This document shows, in pieces, positions 35,836-47,969 of a stretch of DNA of 64,000 nt (position 1 is its first letter; each line of letters begins with the position of its first letter). A program made the position numbers and the translations under genes. The stretch is taken from assembly GCA_018389105.1 (NCBI GenBank), contig JACATO010000337.1, positions 124,001-188,000 on the forward strand, written 5' to 3'. Source of the stretch: Nautilus pompilius (taxonomy: Eukaryota; Mollusca; Cephalopoda; Nautilida; Nautilidae). The notes under the pieces were generated by a model. That model made no database searches and was not told the DNA's origin. It saw only the letters and a program-made list of their open reading frames with translations.

Positions 35836-37304
35836 AAGGCTTTTTTAAAAGGTTTTGTGACATAAAAAGTGGTATAATATGAAAAAAAAAAGAGGATTTT
35901 ATTTTGAATTATATAACATGTTGATTACCCAAATGTCTCATATTATTTGGGGCAATAAAGAGACGATCAATGCTTGTATTTGCATACACTGTACCAAATG
36001 AAAACAATTTATCCCAAGTAAATTGTAAAACGGTAAATTAGTTAGTTAGAAAAAAGGGCAGTTAATTTTATCTGAACCCTTAAGCCCAAAATAATTCTAC
36101 TGTATATTACAGAAACAGTTCAATCAGAGGAAGTTAAATATCAGCTAGAGTTAGACAGCACATTGTTTTAAAAAGTCTCGCTTAATCAATTTTTTTAAAA
36201 AATCATTGATATGGCATTTACCTTTTGGGAAAATTTTAAGAACAGTATCAATAGTAACTTGTAGTACTAATATGATGGAGAGAACTTATACCAATTCATG
36301 ACTATTCTACTTTAATCGAGTCAAAGCATTTGTACTGATTTCTATGGGTGGTTACTAGTCTTAAAGTATAAGCTTTTTTGATTCAGCACTTCCAAAGAAT
36401 TAGAAAGGAAGCTAACCAACATAGATTGGTGTCAATGTAGTGGCTGCTCGCTCAAGTCAGTGATACAAGAGATGACTAATACTGTATGCTTGACCTTTGC
36501 ACCACATATTTTAGATTTTGAATGAGAAATAACCAATCTAGAAAGACCGAATAAAAAAGGAAAGCTCTATCTGTTACTGGTAAAACTTTTTAACACATGG
36601 TAAGCTAACTTCTAGGATCCTTATTTATAAAACAATCCAGAATTTATTAACCTTCAAAAGAGCCTATATTTGTTTCAAGGCAAAACTACAGTTCAACAAA
36701 GGAGCGTGAAACCAGAGTTTGCATGATTACCGATTGGAAAAAATTACCTACGGAAGTCATTTGGCTGACTTATCCAGCAATGTAACAATTTTGTGCCCTC
36801 AGCTCTAATGTTAAAGAAAGATATTTTATACTATCAAAACAGGATGATGATTAATAATTAAATTAAAATATCTTGTGCATAGCTAAATAAACTGCAGAGC
36901 TCTCAAAACCAATCTACTCTAAAATTTGATTTTATATAGTTTCTTCTGTTTGAACACAACAGTGTCCCTATTAAATCCAGGATATGCAAACAGTAATCAA
37001 TTTGTATTGAAAGTTATCCTTTAGAAATAAACAAATAAAAACAAAAAATATATGTACCTTAGATAGAGAAATATTCCCCATTTGGATTAAACACTATCGA
37101 ACCCCATCAAAATTTGAAGATTCAGATTAACATTTTTTTGGTTGGGTAGAAAAGAGGAATTTTTTGGTAACACAATGCATGATTTTAGGAAAAAAAAAAT
37201 ACATATATCAGAAAACTTGAATGTTTGGACCATAAGTAGTTTTCAAAGTAGGCAAAAAGTAGCAGCACCAGGTTCTCTAGAGATCAAAGAACGATTGCTA
37301 AATA

Positions 37305-38604
37305 TGAGGTCTGTCGAAAAAGTATTGGACTATTTTTCCCGTGGAGAGTAATGATGTTAGGGAGGCAAAAGTGTGCATAATGGAGCCGCATGCCTTTATG
37401 TGCATGTGTGGTTTTTGGCAGGCTTGCTGGATGTGTCAGTCGCTGTTAGGCAGCCAGCGTGTGAGGTGCTGTACTACTTACTCATCGCATTTTCATTTCA
37501 CCTGTGATGACGGAACGTATGGAGCAACGATCTTGCACCAAGTTTTTGCCAAAAGCTTGAAGATATCCAAGCGGAGACAATTCGCAAAATTCAACAGGCT
37601 TTTTGTGACAATTCCATGGGTGTTACCCAAATAAAAGAATGGTACAACAGGTTCAAAGATGGCCACACTGGTGGAGAGTGACCAGGGTTCCGGGAGGCCA
37701 TTAACAAGACGCAATGCAGTTGCTATCAAAAAAGTACGGGCCTTGATAATGGAGGATCATTGTTTGACGGCACGGGAAATTGGTGACAAGGTTGGGATCA
37801 GTAAAGATTTTGCACATGCAATTTTAAAGGAGGATTTGGGCTTGTGCAGTGTGGCAGCAAAATTTGTGCCCAAGCTGCTTTCTCAGGAACAACAACTTCA
37901 TTTTGAGGTTGCGCAGGATCGGCTTGATACTGCCAACAGGGATCCTGAGTTCCAGAATACCGTGATAACTGGATGAGACGTGGGTGTACGGGTATGACCT
38001 GGCAAAGCTCAGTCATCACAGTGGAAGCACCCAACATCGCCAAGGTCCGGAGCAAAATCAAGGTGATGCTGATTGTTTTCTTCAACTACTGAGGTGTTGT
38101 GCATCACAAATATGCACCAGAAGGACAAACAGTTACAAAGAAGTACTATCAGGAAGTCCTCCGACCTCCTCGTGATGCAGTTTTGTGCAAGAGACCGGAT
38201 CTGTGGGCCTTGCAAAACTGGCAGCTGTATCATGACAACGCCCCGGCTCATTCGTAGCAGTTGATCCAAGGTTTCTTGGCAAAAAAAGGCATTTCACTCA
38301 TTCGCCAGGCTACCTACTCTCTAGACATGGCTCCTTCTGACTTCTGGTTGTTCCCAAAATTGAAGATGCCACTGAAAGGCTCACGCTTTGAGAGCCGAGA
38401 GGACATCATGCGGAATGCGACAGCGTTGCTGAGAGTCATTCCGGAAGATGCATTCCAGACATGCTTCGAACAATGGAAGGATTGCTGGGCTAAGTGTGTG
38501 GAGGCACAAGGGGCCCACTTCGAAGGGTGTTGGCAATTGAACCCCACCAAGTGCGTAATTTTTTTTTCCTAGCCTAAGGTCGGATACTTTTTCAACAGAC
38601 CTTG
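37305..38604 (+). mobile_element. mariner element, full length with broken transposase
   Basis: The ends are imperfect inverted repeats: left GAGGTCTGTCGAAAAAGTAT, right complement AAGGTCTGTTGAAAAAGTAT. They are flanked by TA at 37303-37304 and 38605-38606, and the length is 1300 bp. Plus-strand fragments cover a mariner transposase in order: the N-terminal HTH (TRRNAVAIKKVRALIMEDHC, then LTAREIGDKVGISKDFAHAI), AAKFVPKLLSQEQ, VITG just before the first catalytic Asp, YHDNAP-AHS-like and LDMAPSDFWLFPKLKMPLKG (compare PDLAP-DF-LFP-LK), and a C-terminus with ARCVEAQG-like. The frame breaks at VITG (GGATGAGACG carries an extra base before the expected GAT GAG ACG of DET) and again in the middle. 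It lies about 460 bases beyond the ZIP stop, so it is in the 3'UTR or just past it. Confidence 0.9.
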
Positions 38605-39062
38605 TACATGTTTACTACAATGGCATACAACCTGATCATGCTGGGATTTCAACAAGAGGTCAGGTCCATGGGAATTTTCTCCTTAGGGTCAAGATAAAAA
38701 AAGGTATTCTTTGCACACACTTGATAAAATGTTGACAATTGTGGATGGCCCCTTACAGTTGATTTCACAAAGCTCTAAATGTTATGATGGATATCTCTTT
38801 TTTGGAGGTGTTTTTGTTCCAGCATTACTACAAATATAATTGTACAAAACATTTTATAAGAGTCTGATTTCTTCATGGAGTTGTAAATGAATTAAGCAGC
38901 TGTTTGCTTGCTTTAAAAATATGCTATGCTAGAAAAATAATGCCATACTTGTTCTGATGTATGAAAACATTGCTAAGTTTTCAAAGTAAAAAAAAAATAA
39001 ATAAAAAAATTCTGAGTTAAGCACAAAGACTTTGCTGACTAATTTTAACAAAAATGCCACCA
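38605..39062 (-). other. probable start of the ZIP 3'UTR
   Basis: The stretch directly follows the TAA of the last ZIP exon on the minus strand. I see no other feature. Confidence 0.5.
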
Positions 39063-39215
39063 TTACCTCCCCAAGTTGATCTGCTCACTGTAGATGACCA
39101 TGAGCAGAATGACAACAAATCCTAGCACCATCCCTATATTCTGTAACAGAAAAAGCTGCATTTTCCCCAGATCTCTGTTCTCATCTACCTCGATAACTGT
39201 ATTCATCTCAGGCAT
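39063..39215 (-). CDS. SLC39A14/SLC39A8-like: ZIP transporter, last coding exon (TM7-TM8 region)
   Basis: Acceptor TTATTTTTCAG on the minus strand, phase 0, 50 codons and then TAA at 39065-39063. The product is MPEMNTVIEVDENRDLGKM..., a hydrophobic helix (FLLQNIGMVLGFVVILLMVI) and the short end YSEQINLGR. ZIP8 and ZIP14 of vertebrates end the same way: D-FPEMN-V then a last helix and Y-GQI-I. With the preceding exon it gives LVDM-MPEMN. The C-terminus is extracytoplasmic in this family. The mariner at 37305-38604 follows. Confidence 0.93.
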   Translation of the reverse strand: MPEMNTVIEVDENRDLGKMQLFLLQNIGMVLGFVVILLMVIYSEQINLGR

Positions 39216-39219
39216 CTGA

Positions 39220-42140
39220 AAAATAATCATTAGAATTATCAGGCCAGAGCGCATAATCAACCTCTTTAAAAAAGGGAAGAAAATTAATTTTTATGCACAG
39301 TTCTTTTCCCTCCAAATGCAACTTCCAGAAATTAGAAAACAAAAGAAATGAATAGCATCGCTTTATTGAAGAGGGACACTATTTCAGTAGCAAAAGGACA
39401 ATTTTTTCTTATATGAATAATAATTTATTCTCTCTCTTTCATCAACCTGTGATTTTCAGACTTAAAATGAATTTTTATTTTTTGTTTTTAAACAAATTAT
39501 GGCTTTACAATTTTTTACAAATGGCATTTAAACCAAATGAATTGTTCCAGAAGTTGATTCTCTTCTGCAGAACTTGTGTAGTCATGAGATGGATCTTCCT
39601 CCGTCACTTGAAGCCAGTGATTGCCGTTCTGCTGCCACCTAGCGACAAACAACTCATAATAAAATTTGTGGGACATGTTATTATTGAGCAGTCAGTCTTC
39701 ATAACTCCAGCCTTGAAATGATGCTTCTAAGACTTGATGAATTGGCTGAGAGGTTATGGCTGGCTGCTGCTGTGTCAATCTCACTAGGTGGTAGAAAAAA
39801 AGCCTTATGTGATCACAAGTTCAACAATTCTAAATCAGAAAATTAATTTGTATCTATATGATTGAGAAACAAAATGATTCATTCTATTTCTCAGTTTGTT
39901 TTTTTTTAATAGCATGTCTGCTATTATATGCAAATAGAAGATTCACTCCGTTGCTTTAAAATGGTGGACTTGCAGTTTGGCTTGGGCCACCTGACATGCA
40001 CACTTAAATTAGATTAAAAAAAATTTTTTAAGTGAAATGAGATATTATTATGAGCATTTAGTTTCCATTCACAGAAACCTTAATCTAGAATCACACAAAG
40101 CAACTTTCTTAGCAGAGCAACTGTTGACCTTTCCCACCATGTTCAGCAGATGCATGCAATGACTACTACTAGGGGAGGGTGAATCCAATTAAATAAAATA
40201 CTGATACAAGAGATCAGTCACATCATCAATTCCACCTTTTACTCTTACCCAGTACTCTGTGAGAAATACAAAACTGCATCGCAGTAAAATTCTAATATCG
40301 ATGAATTTGTAAAAAAAAATTGCTAATAAAAATATTGAAAACTTGTTACAAGATCAGAAACTGCAGAGTGGTGTGTGTTCACTATAGATTGTTGATTGTT
40401 GTGTCACTTTAGCCCTTAAAAAGTAGTTTTCTGGTTTTTGGAACATTTAATCTCTTGGATCATTCTGTGACATAGAGACTCAACAACAACAATTCCACTT
40501 TATAACCGTTTTAATAAAGAAATCAAATAAACATTATTATATTAAAGCTGCAGCTAAATAAGAAACTTTTTTTTTAAAAAAGAAAAATGGCTGCTTGTAG
40601 TAACTGGAAACAACAACAGTATCTTATCTACTAATTCCATGAGATGTTTTGATTAAAGGTTTTTCCGTAATCCCTTTCATTATGAAAATCCTTCACTAAT
40701 AAGCCAAGACAGGAATATTTCCAGAAGAGCTACCATTCACCTGATATACAGGCAGAAGATAACTGAAAGTCCTTAGTATAATGCTCACCACGAATTATGC
40801 TGCTTGTTGCACGTACAACTTAAAGAAAAGTCACCACCACCATCACAATAGAAGAAATCAGCTTAAAACGAGTTTTCTCCCTAGTTTCAAAATGAGCAAA
40901 TTTACCAGCAAAAAATAACCTGAATAATAGTGATAAGATTTCCAGACTGATGTACCTTCAGATAACCGCATGCGATTACTGGCATCAAAACAACAATAAC
41001 AAAAAGTTAGATTCTTGGCCAGCACACTGTTGATTTAATTAAGATGTTTAAAAAAGTGTCCTGTTTAAGTATAGAGTATAAGAATTATGATGAAGTGGCA
41101 GCTTTAGATAGTAAAACCTGGCTATAGACACAAACACAGCTACTGGTGATATGCACAACTTAATGTTCAGAAATCTCATGAAGAAATTACAAGGTATCAG
41201 AGAGAAAAGATTTCTCTTTTGTTAATTGCAAGCAATCAGGGTCAGGACAGGAATAATACACCACAAAAGGAACAGTAGTTCTAAATACTAGCTAAGTGAT
41301 AACTGGTGTTCTTCCTTTTCTTTCTTTTTTTTTTTTTGCTAACACTGAAATTTTCTTTTCTTATGGTTCATTCATTCCTCAAAGTAATTACCTAATGAGC
41401 CAGATTTCTTGTCGAGCTGGTTTAATATCAACTGCCATCCCTACAAAGTTGCCCTTCAATATAACTTAAAATTGACCCATTTCCTGTTTACAGTCACCAC
41501 TGTATCATTCTCATCCACAGGTGGGTGGCTTGTTCATTTATAATGCTGGTTTACAACCGATACTGTATTACCTTTGTCCATGTGCCAATATTAATTCAGT
41601 AACATAGAAACAACGTACTTTTTTGATTCAGCAACCAGCTGGCACATGATGAAACTTTGCTTTGTTGTCAATATAGCAGTGGTACCTATTATGATTTAAT
41701 AGCTGGTTTACACAAGAGCCAAACAGAACCATTAGTCATTTTAAATACTATTTCTTCAAATATTCGCTAAATATTTAAAACGTATGCATGGAAATGCAAT
41801 AAGGAAAATTTGGATTAGTTTTATGTAGTCACTGAAAAAACCAAATATTAACTGTCCTGTAAATATCATTCATACAGAATGAATATCAACTCATTTAGCT
41901 AAAATCAAAAATGCTTTTTACACTGGACTGAAACAAGTAAATGGGTGAACAAGTCCGCCCATTTTAAATGGTAGAATATGTTTACTGTTTGTGCCAAATC
42001 CATCACTGAACATTTGCCATTCTATACTGTCACACATCTAGACAGAAAGGTCAGACATGAGTCTGACAACTGCATGTTATTTGGATTGAACAACTTTACA
42101 GCTATGGCAGATAACAAATACTAAAGGCTAGTCTAACGAT
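39220..42140. other. ZIP intron, AT-rich part
   Basis: No coding frame is recognised between the last exon and the 39-bp minisatellite. Confidence 0.5.
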
Positions 42141-42143
42141 CAC

Positions 42144-42460
42144 CCTGATTCTGCAGCATGACATAGGAAAGCCACTAACCATCCTGATTCTGCAGCATGA
42201 CATAGGAAGGCCACTAACCATCCTGATTCTGCAGCATGACATAGGAAGGCCACTAACCATCCTGATTCTGCAGCATGACATAGGAAGGCCACTAACCATC
42301 CTGATTCTGCAGCATGACATAGGAAGGCCACTAACCATCCTGATTCTGCAGCATGACATAGGAAGGCCACTAACCATCCTGATTCTGCAGCATGACATAG
42401 GAAGGCCACTAACCATCCTGATTCTGCAGCATGACATAGGAAAGCCACTAACCATCCTGA
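42144..42460. repeat. 39-bp minisatellite, eight units
   Basis: Eight head-to-tail copies of a 39-base unit start at 42144, 42183, 42222, 42261, 42300, 42339, 42378 and 42417. The unit contains CCTGATTCTGCAGCATGACA. A partial ninth begins at 42456. The first and last copies carry GGAAAGCC where the six inner copies have GGAAGGCC, so the inner units were homogenised after the outer ones. Because 39 is a multiple of three, frames stay open through the array; the minus-strand frames are periodic chance frames, not genes. The array lies in a ZIP intron. Confidence 0.95.
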
Positions 42461-42807
42461 TCCACAGGCAACACCATGACATCAAGACTGGTTTCTTCGT
42501 CTTCAGGGAGTGTGCAACACTATCCCAGAATAACAAAACACTAAAACTATCCTATCCTACTTCATGAACAAGTATCTACAAGACAGAACTCTTATATACA
42601 GACTTCTAAGTATTACTTTGTTCACAGACAATACCAACAATCACCTTAAGATGAAACAGACCTTGTGAGTAGATAAGATAATATCATTCATGGAATAAAA
42701 GCTAACAGACTCGAAAACTTACAACATCCTCAGAGGCAAGGCAAACACAAAATAATTGAATGATTTTTTAAAACCTTTTCTGGAAAAAAAAAATGATAAA
42801 CAATATA

Positions 42808-44391
42808 TAGTGATGGACAAAAGTTTAAGAAAAGTGGCAGAACAAACATAAATTGACATATAAAATATGTAAAAATAAACATACCATCATAAGCATTACA
42901 CTGGAAAAAAAAGAAGCAATTTCTTATTTAGAATGACATATAGATCAACATGATCAGTAGTAAATATTTTGCATCAGCTCCCTTTTCTTACATTCTAAAA
43001 ACATTTCATAGTAACAAACCTTTAAGAATGTACTAAACCGACTGTTTATATTTGTGGGTCTTTTTGGATAACCAATAGAATATAGTAAACTAATGCATAA
43101 CTTGTTTATATCATTTTACAATGGATTAAAAAGCCAGTTTAAGTCCAACAAAACTGTGTTCACACCGTGGAGTTGCACAAGGAGAAACTCTCATATTCCT
43201 AGATTGCTAAGTGAGTTGAGTTAGTAAAATGGTTCGTTATCTCACCTGAAGTCTGTAAAAGCAAACAAGGGGGGAGGAGCTATATCAAACATCATAGAAG
43301 TAGTAAAACTGATGCATGGATAAAATAGGAATTCAATTGTTTGTCCAAAATAGACTAGTACAAGATCTATGTTGCCATTTTAAGGGAATTGGAGGATCTA
43401 CCAATCTCCACAAAAACTGACCAGAAATGACTTTGTGATTTTGAATTCAGGAGGAGTGTTTCCAGGAAGAAACCCTTTGTCCTTGAAGAATCAAAGGGCC
43501 CAACTTCAGTTTGCCAAGGACCATCTCCATTAAACAGCAGAAATGTGGGCCATGGTACTCTGGTCTGACAAATAATGGTTCCAGAGATTTGGATCAGATG
43601 GTTTGACATGTGTGGCAATGATTTAGTGAAGCATTCCATTTGAAGGGTACCAAACCGATAATTAAAGGTAGGGGTGGATTTATTAAGATATGAGGCCGTT
43701 TTTCCTAAAAAGGGACAGACCTTATTTATTGTATCCAGGAAATAATGGATCAGTTTGTTTACTTACCCAGACATTTCAACCAATATACTAGAACCATATT
43801 CTGAGAACTGCTTCCATCTCAACCAGATTTTCCAACAAAATAAGGGTCTGAAACTTTCAGCTGTTATTATTGCACTATCTCACTGATCAGAAAATTTCAG
43901 TTCTAAAATGGCTGGCTCAATTGATTTGAATCTAGCAGAGAATCTATGGAATGATATAAACAAAATGATTAAGATAAAAAGCCCAGAAAGTTGGATCAAC
44001 TGTTCCAAATTATTCAATCAACTTGGGCCAATATTTGCATAGACCAGTGAATTCATCTTGTGAACTTTATGTATAAGCTCTGTCAGACTATAATTAATGT
44101 TTATGGCCATGAGACCAAATACTAACACTTCCATGATCTGTTTATCTCTCGTAATATCTAGAAATTGAGATTTTGTGACAAAATTTAAAATATATTTAAT
44201 TTATTTTAAACTTTTGCCAACCTTAAATTCTGTCATAATGTAAGAAAAACAAGCATATGCAAAATGTTTACTACTGATAAAAATTGCTTTTCTATCAGTG
44301 TAATGCCCAAGTTGGAATGTTTATTTTTACATATTTAATGTGTCAGTTTATGTTTGTTCTGCCACTGTTCTTAAACTTTTGTTCAGCACTC
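42808..44391 (+). mobile_element. Tc1-like element with about 200-bp inverted ends, transposase broken
   Basis: The ends match as inverted repeats: ACAAAAGTTTAAGAA, then AGTGGCAGAACAAACATAAA, then a TATGTAAAAATAAACAT stretch. They continue inward through GCATTACACTG, CAGTAGTAAA and TTTTCTTACATT, for about 200 bases with indels. TA flanks both sides. Plus-strand fragments show a Tc1 transposase: RARLQFAKDH-like (compare RL-FAK-H), TAEMWAMVLWSD (compare W--VLWSDE), WFQRFGSDG (compare F-LFG-DG), then HFNQYTRTI and a late NLAENLWNDINKMI (compare NPIENLW-DIK). Stops and frameshifts throughout make it inactive. It lies in the last ZIP intron. Confidence 0.85.
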
Positions 44392-44420
44392 TATGACATT
44401 TAATGGCAGAATAAACAATG

Positions 44421-44440
44421 CTACTACTACTACTACTACT
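44421..44440. repeat. (CTA)n microsatellite
   Basis: About seven CTA units just outside the right end of the Tc1-like element. Confidence 0.85.
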
Positions 44441-44762
44441 AACTCAGGTGAAAACCTTTAAGACTACACAATGCCCTCAGATATAACTCGTTTTGAACAT
44501 ATGTAGAACATCACACTGTCTTAAACTAAAGTTCTATTGGTCACACCTTTGTAAGCTTAACACAAAACTCCTCTCTTTTTTTTCCCCCGTTTAAATGAGA
44601 GAGTCAGAATGTTTTTACGACAGTGTTATTTAGAGTATCTTGTGGCTAGGACCACATATACGATGTTGAGTAAAGTTATGGTTCATCATAAATCATTTTT
44701 CAAACTTGCTAATTACTAAAAATAACAAGTAATCAATCTTAGGGGCCAAGACATCTGCTTAC

Positions 44763-44950
44763 CATATCGACTAATGAAATGTAGAGAAACATTCCTCCAG
44801 CCAGGCCAAAAATCCAGTCATGAGCTGCAGTATTCTCTCCTAAAATAATGCCAAGAATTAATCCCAAGTAGCACATACAAGCAGAGAGAAAGTTGAACAG
44901 TAGGGCTTTTTTCATTGTCATCCCGGAGTTAAGCAAAATAGCAAAATCAC
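44763..44950 (-). CDS. SLC39A14/SLC39A8-like: ZIP transporter exon (end of TM5 motif, TM6-TM7)
   Basis: Acceptor CTAATTACAG; the first two bases complete the Gly of PHELG. Then 62 codons run to the donor ATG|GTAAGC. The product is [20 protein letters not shown], then [20 protein letters not shown] and a helix [21 protein letters not shown]14 has DFVILLNAGM, then QALFFNFLSA, and [18 protein letters not shown], so residue-by-residue correspondence is high. The exon completes the EELPHELGD metal-binding motif begun in the upstream exon. The A run immediately before the acceptor (plus-strand reading) is an intron pyrimidine tract. Confidence 0.95.
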
Positions 44951-46322
44951 CTGTAATTAGAAACAAAAAAAAAAAAAAAAAAGCCAATTTCTAGCAGTAG
45001 CTCTGTTGGAAAGAATATATCCAAAGTTAATAAGCAACTTCAAGCCAGTAAGTACATGCCCCACTAGGAACTCAGGCATCACCTGCTAGCATCCCTTCCC
45101 CACACCCCCTGTTATAACTCTGCACACTCTAAACAGAACTCCCTCCATGTCAAAAGACACTGGGGGGGATCTGATTCTGGTTTAAAAAACAACAAAACAA
45201 ACTCAAATTCTCATACACCTTCAGTTCAAACACTGATGGGTACTCGATTCAAAGTAAAAGATGCTGTTGTTGGGGAAAAGAAAAAGAAAACAAAAAAATT
45301 TCATCAGAGCAAGAGGAGGAGAGAGAAAACAAAAAAAAAACAAGCAATGTCAGCTATGCAGTTTTCTTGGCTTTTTAGCTTCCATGGTTATACATTCCTT
45401 CTGTTTTTATTTTTTCTTTTTTAGTTAACTTGGATACTTTGGAGGTCATATTTTAACATCCTTGATTGTACAGGAAATAGTCTAAAATAGCAGAGGAATA
45501 TTCAGAGCTAATCCATACAGGTTAATTCTCACATCTGCCATGTTATTAGCATAACAAACTGCTACAACCTCCTGAAAAATAAAAAATTTTCACGAAAGAG
45601 CAAAGGTGATATAAAATAGCCAAGATATCTTCAATTATATGAGATCTATGCACAAATTATTCTATTTTACCATTTAGAATGTCTCCCAATCTTTCAAACC
45701 TAATCAGACATGCTCCTTGTGCCACTAATAAGTGACTATATATCTGCATCTTAAATGAATAAAAAAAATAATTTAAACATATTTTAAAAGAAGGAAAAAA
45801 AATTGTTTTGTTCAATTATCACAACTGCTGCAATATAAACAAATGGTTTCTCTCTCTTTCTAGCAAAAGCCAGTGTTTTTTGCATATAATATAAAACATA
45901 AGCTAGTCCTTGTTTCTGAAAGTTCGGGAAATTAATATACACAGTGAGAGGAACCCTCCTCTCAACATTTCTTAAGACCATCTATCTAGAAAAGATTGAT
46001 GTTTTACTAAAATCCCATTACAAAATGTGGTAGTAGAATATATAATGGTAGCTGATGATTGGACAGTCATGTAATTTCATTCTGTGCTCTACTATCCATA
46101 AGGGGTTTACTTCTGTTTCCCTTCCATTGCTAGATAGTTTCTTTTAGAGCTTGCCTAATATGAAAGAGAGTAGGTTGCATGTGTTTCTTCCTGTGAACTG
46201 GCATTCTGGCCATTATAGGACTTTGGCAGCCACAGCAGGTCACTGTTTGGCTACCACTCCTCGTATGATTGACTATGAGCATGAACCATACCATCCAAAC
46301 AAAACATTTCTATCTGTCTCTG
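44951..46322. other. ZIP intron, unique part
   Basis: No coding frame is recognised. The stretch is AT-rich with A-rich purine runs at 45275-45345. Confidence 0.5.
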
Positions 46323-47710
46323 TAATGCAACAGATATATGTGCCTCTATAATTTCACTGTGATGCAGCAGGCAGGTGTGCCTCTATAATGACACCGTAAT
46401 GCAGAAGGAAGGTGCGCCTCTATAATGACACCGTAATGCAAGAGACAGATGCTTCTCTATCAAGACATTGTAATGCAGCAGACAGATGCACCTCTATAAT
46501 GACATTGTAATGCAGCAGGAAGGTGCACATTTATAATGACACCGTAATGCAGCAGACAGGTGTGCCTCTAAAATGACACCGTAATGCAAGAGACAGATGC
46601 TTCTCTATCAAGACATTGTAATGCAGCAGACAGATGCACCTCTATCAAGACATTGTAATGCAGCAGACAGATGCACCTCTATCAAGACATTGTAATGCAG
46701 CAGACAGATGCACCTCTATCAAGACATTGTAATGCAGCAGACAGATGCACCTCTATAATGACATTGTAATGCAGCAGGAAGGTGCGCATTTATAATGACA
46801 CTGTAATGCAGCAGGAAGGTGCGCATTTATAATGACACTGTAATGCAGCAGGAAGGTGCGCATTTATAATGACACTGTAATGCAGCAGGAAGGTGCGCAT
46901 TTATAATGACACTAATGCAGCAGGAAGGTGCGCATTTATAATGACACTAATGCAGCAGGAAGGTGCGCCTCTATAATGACACTAATGCAGCAGACAGGTG
47001 CGCCTCTATAATGACACAGTAATGCAGCAGACAGGTGCGCCTCTATAATGACACAGTAATGCAGCAGACAGGTGCGCCTCTATAATGACACAGTAATGCA
47101 GCAGACAGGTGCGCCTCTATAATGACACAGTAATGCAGCAGACAGGTGCGCCTCTATAATGACACAGTAATGCAGCAGACAGGTGCGCCTCTATAATGAC
47201 ACAGTAATGCAGCAGACAGGTGCGCCTCTATAATGACACAGTAATGCAGCAGACAGGTGCGCCTCTATAATGACACAGTAATGCAGCAGGAAGGTGCGCC
47301 TCTATAATGACACAGTAATGCAGCAGGAAGGTGCGCCTCTATAATGGCACTGATGCAGCAGACAGGTGCGCCTCTATAATGACACTGATGCAGCAGGAAG
47401 GTGCGCCTCAATGATGACACTGTGATGCAGCAGGAAGGTGCACCTCAATAATGACACTGTGATGCAGCAGGAAGGTGCACCTCTATAATGACACTGTGAT
47501 GCAGCAGGAAGGTGCACCTCTATAATGACACTGTGATGCAGCAGGAAGGTGCACCTCTATAATGGCACTAATGCAGCAGACAGGTGCACCTCTATAATGG
47601 CACTAATGCAGCAGACAGGTGCACCTCTATAATGGCACTAATGCAGCAGACAGGTGCACCTCTATAATGGCACTAATGCAGCAGACAGGTGCACCTCTAT
47701 AATGATACTA
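46323..47710. repeat. 34-37-bp minisatellite, about 37 units
   Basis: Tandem copies of a unit containing ATGCAGCAGACAGGTGCGCC and then TCTATAATGACACAGTA. The main period is 37, with 34-35-base variants that lack GTA or similar. Blocks of like units are visible: ATCAAGACATTG units at about 46600-46740, CATTTATAATGACACTG units at about 46760-46960, CACAGTA units at about 46990-47330, CTGTG units at about 47400-47560 and GGCACTA units at about 47560-47700. The array lies in the ZIP intron between the exons at 44763 and 47970. It encodes nothing. Confidence 0.95.
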
Positions 47711-47969
47711 AAAAAGAAAGATGTATGTGAACAAGAAATAAAGATTAAATAATGTTAAGATAAAATTCTCTTTCCAGTGTGCAAAATGTTGAAAGCTAAA
47801 ACTATTCTCAATGTCATTAAAAACCTGTTTCCCCAAAAGAGGCTTCATTTTAAATCTTTCTAAAATACAGTCTGAATATATGAAATTATTTACTCTTGCT
47901 CGTGTTTCCATTAAGAAAGAATGGATGTACTGAAAAAGAGAAAAGGTCCACTATGATTTTGAGACTAAC

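Larger units (their letters stand above)
31123..37304. other. AT-rich non-coding stretch between the two gene units
   Basis: No coding frame is recognised on either strand. The stretch holds a G run at 31200-31209, three dinucleotide repeats (listed) and a hairpin-forming inverted repeat at 34360-34411. Convergent poly(A) signals lie at 32521-32526 (+) and 32562-32567 (-). At 33303-33330 TGGCGGCTCACTGGTTAGCG looks like a lone tRNA-SINE head fragment. Confidence 0.45.

Noticed and set aside
42102-42536. 144-codon minus-strand frame with a repeated 13-residue unit
   Set aside because: It is the translation of the 39-bp minisatellite; a second frame is open for the same reason. No coding evidence.
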